From assembly GCA_004431415.1 (NCBI GenBank), contig QPMI01000559.1, positions 62,001-126,000 of the forward strand: a stretch of 64,000 nucleotides of DNA, read 5' to 3'. This document shows, one piece after another, positions 44,647 to 55,170 of the stretch (position 1 is its first letter; every line of letters begins with the position of its first letter). The translations under genes and the position numbers were made by a program. The stretch comes from Cyanophora paradoxa (lineage: Eukaryota > Glaucocystophyceae > Cyanophorales > Cyanophoraceae). The notes under the pieces were generated by a model, which was not told the DNA's origin, ran no database searches, and was given only the letters and a program-made list of their open reading frames with translations.

Positions 44647-46930
44647 TCATGTCATCAGTCTCTTCGTCAGAGATAAGCACCATTGGGGAACCTGGGTCAT
44701 CAGCGAGATCCATAGAGGCAGCCTGGCAGCGGATGGGAGAGTTGGAGGAGGTGAGGGCCGCAAACGTTTGAAAGAAACCTGAGGTAGGACACCAGGAACG
44801 TTGTCACCATGATCCAGAGCACCAGAGTCTGGAGAAGACACTCGACGACGCTTAGGCGGGACAATAGAATGAGAAAGAGGATCAGTCTCCATGGGCATCA
44901 GAGGCGCAGAAGAAGGCAGAGGGGCAGAAGAGGGAGGAGCTAGGGAAGCAATGACAGCATGACTCGCGAAGTCGGGCTCAACATCAACAGCGTCGATTCG
45001 GATAGGAGAGATCGGCAGCATATCAGGGGCAAGCTCAGTGTCATCCACATAGATGATAACTTGAGGAGAGGGCGGAGGTGAACCTGTATCATCGATAACA
45101 GCATCAAGACCGAATGCTGAAGCACCAACACGACGGCGTTGAAGAGGCGGCTCATCCTCTGAGTCAATATCCGGAGGCGGGTGAGGTGGCAACGGGTGAG
45201 GGGGTGAGTGAGCCACAGGACCAGGGTCAGGGGCAGGGTCGGGTCCCCCAGGGGGGTCGTCATCATCTGATGAGGTACTACTGGAGGAATCATCAGGATC
45301 ATCAGGGCCAAGGTCGGAAAGGTCAGAGGAGTCTGAGCCGTTGTCAGGAGGGGACATATAGCCTTCAAGATCCTCCTTTTCAAGACGCTGCAGCAGGACA
45401 GGCCGCACACTGGCATAAGGAAACTGAGCCACAAGGGGGCTAGGGGCTAGATCGGGGCTAGGGGCAGGCTGAGCGACATGTTCACAGTGCGCATAAGAGG
45501 CTAGGGAATGGTCATAAGCACGAGCAGCGTCTAAAAGATTAGCGTAGAATGAAGAATGAGAGGGGTCAGCAGTAGAGATGAAACGGAAATACCCACGGAC
45601 ATAGGTGACTTTAAATCGAGGTAAACGACGAGGAAGCATGTCCATAAAATCGTCCAGAACGCGGAACAAGGCAGTCATCAGAGTAGCTGTCTTCAAGCCC
45701 GTCTTGGAGGAAGGTGTAAGGGGCAGCTGTGTGTTAGGGTCCATTGCAAACGTAGCAGCAGCTTCAGTGCGACCTGCTCGATAGGCAAGACAGTACGAGC
45801 GGAAAATGATGTGCAATCCAAGAATCCGAACAACCTGCCACTCCCAGTCCTGCAAGAACATCTAGCTGTCAGCGAAACGGACCGAGCCAGTAAGCAACCA
45901 GGCAACGAAGCGAGCGGAAGGAATGGACATCGGCTGGAGCTGCAGGGCATGGAAGATGAGCGACCAGAACTGCTGCACAACAGGGCAGAGAACGAAAACG
46001 TGCAGAGCATTGCAGCGCCGGTGGCAGACCGGACATAGCGAGGAGAGGAGCTCACTGTCAAGCAAATTTGCCGAAGCAGGACGCTGAATATCAGAGCGCG
46101 GGACGATGTGCGGAGAGCGTTGTAGCGCAGTGCAAAGTAGCCGTCAAGGACGCGCTGCGTGAGAGCGTAGCGGAGGTCGGGAATCACCGTGTTAAACCAG
46201 GGAAAGCGATCAGTGCGCGCATCGTAGCCCGGCGGCCAGAGGAACTTTGGAGAGAGATCAGCACGCCACTTAGTCTCAGCGGTCGTCGGCGCCATGAAAG
46301 CGTGGGAGGAGAGGTACTTGTACACGCTGTGAACCGTGAAACGCGACGGGGCAGCAGGCAGCTTGTACGCAACCGACTTAGAGAGGCGCAGCTCTTCCTT
46401 TGAGCGATCATTGATGTTCTCACGGTCAGAGTAGAACGCAAACGTACGCGTACGGGAAGACGACGGTGGCAGCGGACGGAGTGCAAGGTCAGAAAGCTGC
46501 AACGAGTTCATGAGGAGCCGGACGAGTGCAGGCATGGAGAACAACTTGCAAGCGTTCTTAACAAGGCTAAGCGCATGCGCAGGCACGGGAATGAAGTCGA
46601 TCGCACGGGCCGCGGGCCGGATCGCAAGTACATCGGGGAGGGCAACGGGACTGTCAAGCGAAGCACTGCAGGGCACGTCAATCTCATGGAAAGCGAGCTG
46701 TGTGTCAGGAAGAAGGTGAACGCGACAGAGAGCTACGCCCTGAAGTGAGACGCGTTCAGCAGCAAGTTTCGAGAAAGGGCCAATAGCGAGACCTCCAGGT
46801 TCGTGTTTCCAGTCTGCAGTGCGACCACATCGCCAAACCTCTTGCGCAAGTCGATTATTGAGCGCATGCAGCTGGTCGCGCAGTTGCTCGGGATAGGAGG
46901 GCTCGACATCCCCATAGGAGGGGAGGGATA
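44647..46930 (-). pseudogene. 5'-truncated LINE: ORF2 C-terminus plus unusual acidic C-terminal domain
   Basis: Minus-strand order: SYPEQLRDQLHALNNRLAQE (about 46930), VRLLMNSLQLSDLALRPLPP, HSVYKYLSSHAF, ALRYNALRT, then a zinc-knuckle-like CPVCHRRCNALHVFVLCPVV QQFW, as at the C-terminus of many LINE polyproteins. It continues in-frame to AYRAGRTEAAATFAMDPNTQ, QLPLTPSSKTG, and a 250-residue Ser/Asp/Pro-rich tail. One frame change lies near 46060. The reverse transcriptase is absent. The same tail is at 40691-41436 and 26742-26800, so it belongs to the element. Confidence 0.75.
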
Positions 46931-46979
46931 GGAGAGAGTATGTTCCCCAGAGAAGTCCCAGATTTGATAGTTGAAACGG

Positions 46980-47070
46980 AAGCCGGTTCGAGCTGGCTCG
47001 AGGCAGGAGGGGGCTGGCTCGAGCTGGCTCGAGCCGGGAGCTTTGTGCTCGAGCCGAAGCTCTAGCACTG
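46980..47070 (-). repeat. GGCTCGAGCC-type palindrome cluster
   Basis: GAGCTGGCTCGAGGC, GGCTGGCTCGAGCTGGCTCG and GTGCTCGAGCCGAAGC immediately beyond the truncated end of the LINE. Confidence 0.6.
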
Positions 47071-47950
47071 TGTAGCCCGGACTTCAGGGCCTTGGGGGTA
47101 GCTATAAGTATACCGGTACCGGTTCATCTCACAGTACTAGTGTCACAGCCACTGAGTGTCCAAATGCTGAACGATGCGCGAATTCAAAGCTTACATGGGA
47201 GGTATTGCTCTTCATGATCACATTGTATACGTATACGTATACGTATACGTAGCTACGTTTACACACGTGCACTACGTACTGGAAACCGGCATGCACCGGG
47301 CCCTTACTAAGTTATATACTATGATAATTAGGGGGAGAATAGAGCAGGACACGTGCCGCGCAGTGCCAAGTGCAAGCCCTCCCGAGGGCGGACCGGAGGC
47401 CCTGAGGTCTCAATTTTGCAAAAGGGGGAGGCCTCAAAAACGGGAATTTGCCCGGCCAAGAAACATTAGTAAACACAAACTGCAGAACGCGAAATGCACT
47501 GCACCCGAAGTACGGTCTCATGATCAGCATGCAAGGGCCGGGGGCATTACTTTCAAGCTCCGCACCGGCCCCATTCATTGAATCCTGCTCGAGCTCGAAT
47601 TATTGCAGAAGAATATTGAATCCTGATCACGAGTTCCGAAGTTCCGCTTTCAACTTGGCAACCGGTCACGGGTCAAGTTCAACAATTTGAAGTTTTCACT
47701 TCCGCAGTGCTTCCGCTTTCGAATTTACTAGCGTTCGCGGCTGGCCCGGGGCCCGCTCCTTTCGTGCATGCGTGATGATGGCTTATGATTGTATCTTTTC
47801 GCTTTTTCCTACATGAACTCCTAATTACATCAACATCGAGGTGGTACATTGGGGGCGCTGCTGGACCCCGTCATGGAAGGAAACCCCTCCGAAAAATTTG
47901 AAAAAGGTCCAGGCTGTTTTGCCCATGGAAAGGCTGCCCGGCGGCTGAGA
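47071..47950. other. Intergenic downstream of PGK
   Basis: It contains a (GTATAC)n-like alternating run (47226-47252) and a diverged match (CGGGAATTTGCCCGGCC, inverted at 54285). No gene seen. Confidence 0.4.
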
Positions 47951-47956
47951 AGCCGC

Positions 47957-49937
47957 TTACGCATCGTCGAGGGCCGCAACGCCGGGGAGGACCTTGCCCT
48001 CCAGCAGCTCGAGCGAGGCACCACCACCAGTGGAGATGTGCGACATCTTCTCCGCGAGACCAGCCTTCTCGACGGCAGCAACCGAGTCACCGCCACCGAT
48101 GATAGTCTTGCAGCCCTTGGGAGTGAGCTCGGCAAGGAGGTCGGCAATGGCGAAGGTGCCCTTCGCGAACTGCGCGGCGATTTCAACGCGGGTGCTTACG
48201 GCAGCTCGAAGAGATGCGCCATCTGGGTTGGACAAACCTTGTCAAACTCGAACACGCCCATGGGGCCGTTCCAGATGACGGTCTTGGCGTCAGACAGAGC
48301 CTTCGAGAACGACTCGATCGACTTGGGGCCAATGTCCAGACCCATCCAGCCATCGGGGATCTTGTCGGCATCAACGACCTGATAACGGACTGAGCAATCC
48401 GATCCGGACGAGGAACTACAGACACCCGTGCCTGCGTGTTGGCCTCGGGGTCGAACTTGTCGGCCAGGAGGACGTCCGTGGGCAGGAGGATTTCGACGCC
48501 CTTCGCCTTCGCGACCTCCTCGAGCTTCTTGGCGAGCTCAACCTTGTCCTCCTCAACGAGGGACGAGCCAGTAGGAAGGCCGCGGGCCTTGTAGAAAGTG
48601 AAGACCATGCCTGCATCACGGTAAGCCTACGATACCATAGATCGTAAACAGAAGCAAGTTTGAAGGAAGACGCACCACCGCCGATGATGAGCTTGTCGCA
48701 CTTGTTCAGCAGCGACTCGATCACACCGATCTTCGAGGACACCTTCGAGCCACCGACGATGGCGACGAGGGGGCGGACGGGCTCATCGACGGCGCCCCTA
48801 ACGGAATCGGTTAGCTCCTGTGTTAGCTAGCTTTGTCGATCAGGGGTGCTCACGCAAGGTACTCGAGCTCCTTCTCGAGGAGGAAGCCAGCGACGGAGGG
48901 CTTCAGGTACGCGGTCACGCCAGCGGTAGAGCCGTGAGCACTGCACGTGCGATGCTCGGCGCAAGCGAAAACACAGGCGAAAGACACGGCACCGCACCGG
49001 TGGGCAGTGCCGAAGGCGTCGTTGACGTAGAGGTCAGCGTTCGCGGCGAGCTTCTTGGCGAACTCGGCGTCGTTCTTCTCCTCCTCCGGGTAGAAGCGGA
49101 CGTTCTCAAGGAGAATGACATCGCCCTGCAGAGCGGTCAAACCGGACCGCCAAGCCGAGCCCAGGAAAATCACCTCAGACATGGCCGCGACGGCGGACTC
49201 CACCTCCGCGCCGATGCAGTCGTTGGTCTTCTTCACCGGCTTGCCGAGGAGCTCCGAGAGGCGCGCCGCGACTGCGCCCCGCCACGACCGGTCAGCGCGC
49301 GCGCTGGAGCGCGCGATTCCGGATCTTCTAAAACGTTCTTTAGCTGTGATTTAGGCGTTCGGAAGGCGATCGGGGGCGCCCAGCCGGCCATCGATCGGCG
49401 CGCGCAATGTGCGTGCGAGTGCGCGCGATTGTGCGCGGCGGGCGTCGGACGAGGGGGGGGTGCGGATCCCGACGAACCCGGGGTGAGGCGGAACTTGTCC
49501 TCCGGGCCGCTCTTCGGGCGGCCGAGGTGGGACGTGACGAGGACCTTCGCGCCCTTCGAGGCGAGGTACTGGATGGTCGGCACGGCGGCGCGGATGCGGG
49601 TGTCGTCGGTGATCTTCATCTCCTTGTCGAGCGGGACGTTGAGGTCGCAGCGGATGAACACGCGCTTGCCCTTGAGGTCGGCCTCAGTGAGGTTCTTGAC
49701 CGACTTCTTAGCCAGCTTCGCCGACATGCGGATGGCCTTCGGGACAGCGAAAGACTTCTTCGCGGCCGCGAAACGGTTCTGCGCCGAGAAGGTGCGCGCG
49801 GCATCGAACTTCTTGGTCGCCGCGAAGCTCTTCGGGATGGCCGGGGCCGCCGAGGGCTTGGCAGAGCAAACCGACGACGACGCCTGAACGGCGGGCGCAG
49901 CGCGGACGCCAACGGCGGCGAACGAGGCGGCGAACAT
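47957..49937 (-). CDS. PGK: Phosphoglycerate kinase, plastid-targeted, eight exons
   Basis: Converts 3-phosphoglycerate and ATP to 1,3-bisphosph​oglycerate in the Calvin cycle. Proposed exons (minus): 49478-49937, 49174-49271, 48998-49125, 48854-48940, 48676-48797, 48432-48610, 48238-48378, 47957-48169. Phases agree, 475 residues. Residues 1-70 are an Ala/Lys/Ser-rich transit peptide starting [10 protein letters not shown]. Family motifs: [109 protein letters not shown]. Complete, no lesion seen. Exon 6 ends ACGCAG|GCACGG: a GC donor gives the family-typical ANTQVV join; a GT donor two codons on would insert AR. Confidence 0.96.
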
Positions 49938-50213
49938 GTTGAAGGCTGCGATGAACGAACTATGGGAACAATCCTGGGCAGGGTACCGGATACAGACAAA
50001 TCGTTCAAGTCGCTCTGACTGGGACCATGCTCAGACGTCATCAACAAGCCCGTCCCGATGCTTCGAATTCCGGTCCATATGCATAAGCATCCGGCGCCGG
50101 CCATGCATATGTAGCCGGTGATGCTCGCATGCTCAATATCGATATCGATATATCGATCGATATCGCGAGCTCGAGCACAGCTGCATGCGGGGGGGCCTCC
50201 GGAAGGCGCTCTA

Positions 50214-50260
50214 TTATCCGGCTTGGGCGTGTCTTATACATACTGTTCTTCTTCTTCTAT
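50214..50260 (-). repeat. Family C terminal fragment
   Basis: CCGGCTTGGGCGTGTCTTAT ACATACTGTTCTTCTTCTTC followed by (TA)n. Confidence 0.75.
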
Positions 50261-50892
50261 ATATATATATATAATCTAAACCTCTCTGTACACGCTAGGG
50301 TACAACCCGCCGTGTCGCCGGCACAGCGGGTTGGGTCGGGGGTTCGCCAGTCCGAGAGCAAGCCTGGTGGAGCCGCCGGGCTCAGAGCATCGGGGAGATC
50401 TATAGCTGTGTGGTCGGGGAGGAGAGAGACGGGGGGTACAGCACGGGAGGGCGTGGGGCCGTGGGAAGGGGCGGGGGAGGACCGTCGCCTTAAAAGCTTG
50501 GCTTTGTCTTCGATTCGGTGTCAATGATCGGGTCGCGCGAGCTCGAGGGTGCACGTTGCAATTCAATGCAATTGCGCATGCAATTGGGGTGGCCATGGAG
50601 CGTGCACGCATTGTAATTACGTATACTCCCCTGGTCGTAAGCTTATAATTAAGCTTACGTGCTCGTGTACGTATACGGGCCTCGCGATCGGCCCGGCGCC
50701 GTGGCTGCGCGGGGGGAACTCGGAATTCGAACGGCGCGGGCCAGCCCCTTGCGGGCACGCGGGCCACGTTAATGTTAATTATAATTATAATCATAAGGTT
50801 TTACTTAGTAACGGCGAGCCTCGAGCTCGGAGATCGAGGGCCGCGCGCGCGGGCCACGTTAATGTTAATTTCACGGACCTCCGGGCCTTCCT
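50261..50892. other. No recognised gene
   Basis: GCGGGCCACGTTAATGTTAA TT occurs twice (50757 and 50849). Open frames on both strands lack family features. Confidence 0.3.
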
Positions 50893-51100
50893 ATGCTCTT
50901 TCTAAGCTACGGGCGCGGCCGGACCTCCTACTTCAGCGCTTTAACTGTACCCGTGCTGTTTGGGTGAGAGCGTAACCCGCAGGCCCTGAGGGACTGGTGC
51001 CCTAGGCCTGATCATCGGATGGAAAAAAGGGAATCGGAGCCTAGCTAGCTACGAGCTGAGCAGGCGCTTCGCGTCCACGCCCGTGCCGTATAGACACAGG
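50893..51100 (+). repeat. Family B dispersed repeat copy
   Basis: ATGCTCTTTCTAAGCTACGG to CGCGTCCACGCCCGTGCCGT, with a short insertion (CCCTGAG) near 50985; followed by three copies of ATAGACACAGGCGCTTCGCG. Confidence 0.8.
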
Positions 51101-51594
51101 CGCTTCGCGTATAGACACAGGCGCTTCGCGTATAGACACAACACGCACCGCGCGGCGCCGCCGTCGCATATGCATTTATGAACGGAACAGGGACACTGCA
51201 GTTGCACTGCCCCTGTACATGTTGGAGGGGAAGGACCTCTATCGGTTGATCATGAGCAGGAAAGGTCAGGTTAGCCAAGATAGAGATAGCTATAGTGCTG
51301 ACTCTGTAGATCTATAGCTAGAGCCTGCGCACGCAGCCGCTGATAATGATCATGAGTTGCGCGAACGCCTGCAGTTGGGACGGTCGGCCGGGCTCGCGAT
51401 CGACTCGGCGAGCTCGTGGGACCGGAAGAGGACTTGCAGGTCAATCAGTTAGGTTGATTAGTTCTGGGTCTTCGACTCGCCCCCGCCCCCTGCTCGTCAC
51501 GGCGTCTCGCGATCGGGATGTGCAAGGTGGCCATGTGGCCTAATTCAACAAAGACAGCATCTGCAGACTGCAGCTAATGCTCGGTAGGCGTAGA
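51101..51594. other. Intergenic
   Basis: Starts with the three ATAGACACAGGCGCTTCGCG copies. No gene recognised. Confidence 0.35.
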
Positions 51595-52200
51595 CGTGCC
51601 TCCTGCCGCGCCTCCGCCCCGCCCGGCGAGCCCCGCCGCCGCCCGCCGCGCCTCCGCCCCGCCCGGCGAGCCCCGCCGCCGCCCGCCGCGTCTCCGCCCC
51701 GCCCGACGAGCCGCGCCGCCGCCCGCCGCGGCTCCGCCCCGCCCGGCGCGCCGCTCCGCCGCCCGCTGCGCCTCCGCCCCGCCCGGTGCGCCGCGCCGCC
51801 GCCCGCCGCGCCTCCGGCCGCCCGGCGAGCCCCGCCGCCGCCCGCCGCGCCTCCACGCCGCGCCGCCGCCCGCTGCGCCCCGCCCGGCGGCGAGCCGCGC
51901 CGCCACCCGCCCGTCGAGCTGCACCGCCGCCCGCCGCGCCTCCGCCCGCCCGACGAGCCGCTCCGCCGCCAGCCGCGCCTCCGCCCCGCCGGCGCGCCGC
52001 GCCGCCGCCCGCCGCGCCTCCGCCCCGCCCGGCGAGCCGCGCCGCCGCCCGCTGCGCCCCGCCCGGCGGCGAGCCGCGCCGCCACCCGCCCGTCGAGCCG
52101 CGCCGCCGCCCGCCGCGCCTCCGCCCCGCCCGGCGAGCCGCGCCGCCACCCGCCGCGCCTCCGCCCCGCCCGGCGAGCCGCTCCGCCGCCCGCCGTCTGC
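51595..52200 (+). repeat. GC-rich minisatellite, unit about 38 bp
   Basis: About sixteen units of CCTCCGCCCCGCCCGGCGAG plus CC(C/G)CGCCGCCGCCCGCCG, with higher-order blocks including GCCCGGCGGCGAGCCGCGCC. Open in most frames, giving spurious Arg/Gly/Ala or Pro/Arg frames. Confidence 0.9.
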
Positions 52201-52409
52201 TGCGGAGCGCGGCACACATCGAATCTAGTTGTGTGCACCTTGCGGCCGAGAAGAAGAAGGAGATGCGCAAGAGGAGCTGTTCGACGACATGGCGAGATCT
52301 GCACTTGAGCGCGCCTTCTTCTGTGTATGTGGCTTCTGTGCGCGCCCGGCGCGGGAGTGTCAATCGCGGGGCAGTCAGAACCGTCGGCGCGAACTCGGCC
52401 AGAGCAGCG

Positions 52410-52560
52410 CGCACCGGAACTCGGCGTCGCGGGCGCCTTCTTCCTGCACTCTCGCACGTGCTCATACAGGTTGTCGTGCCGAGTGAAGTGCTTCACTGCA
52501 GTCGCAAGGCAGCTCGGCCCCGCGACCTCGTCCACCTCTGCGCGCCGGCGCCATGCATGA
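52410..52560 (-). CDS. Possible C2H2-like zinc-finger exon
   Basis: The minus strand reads VDEVAGPSCLATAVKHFTRH DNLYEHVRECRKKAP. HFTRHDNLYEHVREC matches the helix half of a C2H2 finger, but the second cysteine of the first pair is missing. It borders the minisatellite and no other exon is identified. Confidence 0.3.
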
Positions 52561-52800
52561 GAACGAAGTTTGGCGGGGGAGGGGGGAGGGGCGAAGTTTG
52601 GGTACTGCAACACGATCGCGATAGGCGCCAAACTCTCATGATCAGGAGCACTTTTTTCCCGCGCCCGGCCCGGCGGTACAACAGGTACTTTAAGCGGCCT
52701 AGCGGGCCCGGCCACCCTGTGCCACACTGCCACGGTGCACCTCCGGTCTCGGCATGTATGACATGAATCGTCGGGCTCATCACGCGCGTTTAGGCGCCGG

Positions 52801-53203
52801 TGCACTTGGTCCGGTAGATATACCGGACCGGTACCGCCACATGCATATGGCCCATATGCCTGGTACCCGGTGAGGCGCTAGATTGCATTTTTCGAAAATG
52901 TGTTATTAATATTAATATTGCAATTGCCGATTCCTGCAGCTGGCCATGGTCCACCCGACGTCGACAAGACCCGGCTCTACCGGTACCGGAACACGTTTTC
53001 GGACTCCTAGGGACATGCCTTGCAATTGCTAGGATCCGGCGAGAAATCCCGGGTTTTGGAAGGTTTCATTTTGGCCTGGGGTGGGCACCCGGACACCCCC
53101 AAGTGGGGGAAGGGGATCGAAGGACCTTCCCCAATAACGCAATTTCATACCCCCCTCCCCCTCCCACCCTCGGAGTGGCCGGTTCAGAAAGGCGCATTCA
53201 AGC
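52801..53203. other. 5' flank of the thioredoxin gene
   Basis: Short palindromes (GGTCCGGTAGATATACCGGA CC; AATATTAATATT). No gene. Confidence 0.35.
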
Positions 53204-53867
53204 ATGCTGTCGTTCACAGCTTCCGTCGCGCTCCCCGGCCAGCAGCGAGTGATCTCATTCACCGGCGCCACCCGGTCACGCGCGCTGTGTCCACTGCCAG
53301 CCGTGCGGAAGGCGCGAACGCAGACGAGGCGTTTCGAAGCAGCGTCGGCCAAGCTGCGCACGATCGAATCGAATGAGGATTGGAATGAGGCGCTGGAAGC
53401 ATCCAAGGGCGGTCTGGTCGTTGCCATGTTTTCCGTGCGCCGCAAGTCATCGCTTGGCGCCCCGATCTTGGCCGCTAACGAAGCGCCCAGGCCAAGACCT
53501 GCGGACCATGCATAATGATTCAGCCAAAGATTGTCGAGTTCGCCGAGAAATTCAACGACGTCGTTTTCGTGCAGATCAAGGGCGACACGAATGAAGACAC
53601 AAAGTCATTACCCTAATAAATTACGATTACGATCCAGCCTAATTCAAGAGCAGGTCCATCTGCAAGGAGCAGAAAATCAAGATGGTGCCGACGTTCCGCT
53701 TCATGTTCAATGGCGAGGTGCGGCGAGATTTCTCTATTGAAAACAAGTGTTGAACTGTTTCTAAAAAACATCAGAAAATTGACCACTACTCTGGCGCCAA
53801 GGCTGACGAGATCCTCGAGCACATTGAGCGAAACAAAGCGAAGGCTGAAGAATTAGCTGCCATGTAA
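53204..53867 (+). CDS. Thioredoxin, plastid-targeted, four exons
   Basis: Dithiol-disulfide reductase, likely supplied with electrons by FTR. Exons: 53204-53434, 53491-53603, 53654-53717, 53775-53867; 166 residues, all in phase. Residues 1-50 form a presequence beginning MLSFTASVALPG. Core: WNEALEASKGGLVVAMFS, active site AKTCGPCIMIQPKIVEFAEK (CGPC), FNDVVFVQIKGDTNEDTKSI, KMVPTFRFMFNGE with the cis-Pro preceded by V, and KIDHYSGAKADEILEHIERN. Donors are GTGCGC, GTCATT and GTGCGG. Intron 2 contains the family D core (ATTACGATTACGATC). A partial copy of exon 1 lies at 10905. The thioredoxin subclass was not assigned. Confidence 0.93.
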
Positions 53868-53904
53868 TACAGTATCACAGTATCACAGTATGCCGGCCAG
53901 GGCT

Positions 53905-54020
53905 CTAGTCCCTCCAGCCCTGCCGCAAAGCCCCCTTGGTCGCCACAGCAGAGTCACCGTAGACGCACACGTCTTTCATATGTTCAGGCTCCGGGCCCAG
54001 AGATTCCTGATGTAGATACG
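53905..54020 (+). repeat. Copy of the ORF1-like retroelement C-terminus
   Basis: CCTGCCGCAAAGCCCCCTTG, GCCACAGCAGAGTCACCGTA, CTTTCATATGTTCAGGCTCC, CCCAGAGATTCCTGATGTAG: the inverted match of 30120-30245. It sits 40 bp after the thioredoxin stop. Confidence 0.8.
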
Positions 54021-54039
54021 AAAATTCCTGATGGCAGCC

Positions 54040-54850
54040 AAAGTGGTAATCGTAATTCCCTCACGGCCTTGCTGGCCATGGATCGTAATCGCAATTCACA
54101 GTATGCCAGGGATCGTAATTCACAGTATGCCAGTGGCAATATTAATCGTAATTGCCCCACCCCCCCCCCCCCCCACCCCCGCGCCCCCCCTCTGGCTTGA
54201 ATTGGTTCGCAACGCGCGCAAGTGCACGGAGCTCGAGGCATCCACGCATTTAATTTTGCACTTTGTGTTAACAAAGGTTTCTTTTGGCCGGGCAACTTCT
54301 TTGGGTGTTTACGATTACGATCAAGCCTTACGAGTTACGATTACGATCAGCCAGACGAGAAAGCCGAAGCCTGCACCAGGGACCTGCGTTTTAGTACGTG
54401 TCCAAATGCGAAGAATTAGCTGCCTAATATCACGAAGGAATCATTTTTGAAAGCGCTCCCCTCCCCCCCCAGGCCCGCCCCCCCCTGGCTTGAATTGGGT
54501 TCAACGGTTGCAACGCAAGTGCATGAAGGCATCCATGGGCGTTCGTCCATGCCCCCCTGACTCCAGCTTTAAATTAGGCATGCGCCCCGCCCAGCCCACC
54601 GATCTTGCACACGGCCAGCTAGTCTTGTAGCCTAGCTAGCGCTATATATTGTAGGCCCTGTACTACGGTATAAGTAATTGTCTATCGTAATCGTAATTTA
54701 CCTCCGGCCCGGCTCACCGCCTACCCGCCTACTAGGGCTAGCCCCCTGATAGTAATCGTAATTTTCCAGTTGACCAGGCCAGGGCTCCCCTCGCCTATAG
54801 CCCATCGTAATCGTAATGGGCGCGGCAATCGCAATCGTAATCGTACTGAT
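54040..54850. repeat. Scattered family D repeats
   Basis: GTAATCGTAATTCC (54045), GATCGTAATCGCAATTCACA, ACGATTACGATCA (54310, 54335), TCGTAATCGTAATTTACC (54685) and ATCGTAATCGTAATGGGCG (54805), interrupted by C tracts (54156-54175). Confidence 0.75.
54560..54672 (-). repeat. Family F dispersed repeat, minus copy
   Basis: Inverted partner of 43765-43892 (AGCTTTAAATTAGGCATGCG, CCACCGATCTTGCACACGGC, AGTCTTGTAGCCTAGCTAGC). Confidence 0.75.
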
Positions 54851-54861
54851 CGCACAGACCT

Positions 54862-55066
54862 CTTGCAGGGGCATCCTGATCCGCTACGGCACGGGCGTGG
54901 ACGCGAAGCGCCTGCTCAGCTCGTAGCTAGGCTCGGCTCCCATCCCCTTTTCCATCAGGGCACCAGTCCCTGCGGGTTACGCTCTCACCCCGAACAGCAC
55001 GGGTATAGTTAAAGCGTTGACGGTCTAGTGAGTGGTCCGGCGCGCCCGTAGCTTAGAAAGAGCATC
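54862..55066 (-). repeat. Family B dispersed repeat, full-length, minus
   Basis: CAGACCTCTTGCAGGGGCAT to CCCGTAGCTTAGAAAGAGCA, preceded by family D units; the same D-B order as at 13264 and 27050 when read on the minus strand. Confidence 0.85.
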
Positions 55067-55170
55067 CACGTGTGCTTCAATCTCTCCATATTATTCGGAC
55101 GCGCAACAAATCTTAGCGAATCCGCTTGTTCGGACGCGCTGTTTCCTTCCCACTTGGAAAGCGGCCAATC

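Noticed and set aside
51540-52805. 421-codon Arg/Gly/Ala frame
   Set aside because: Most of it is the GC minisatellite, open in several frames; only the small zinc-finger-like part is retained.
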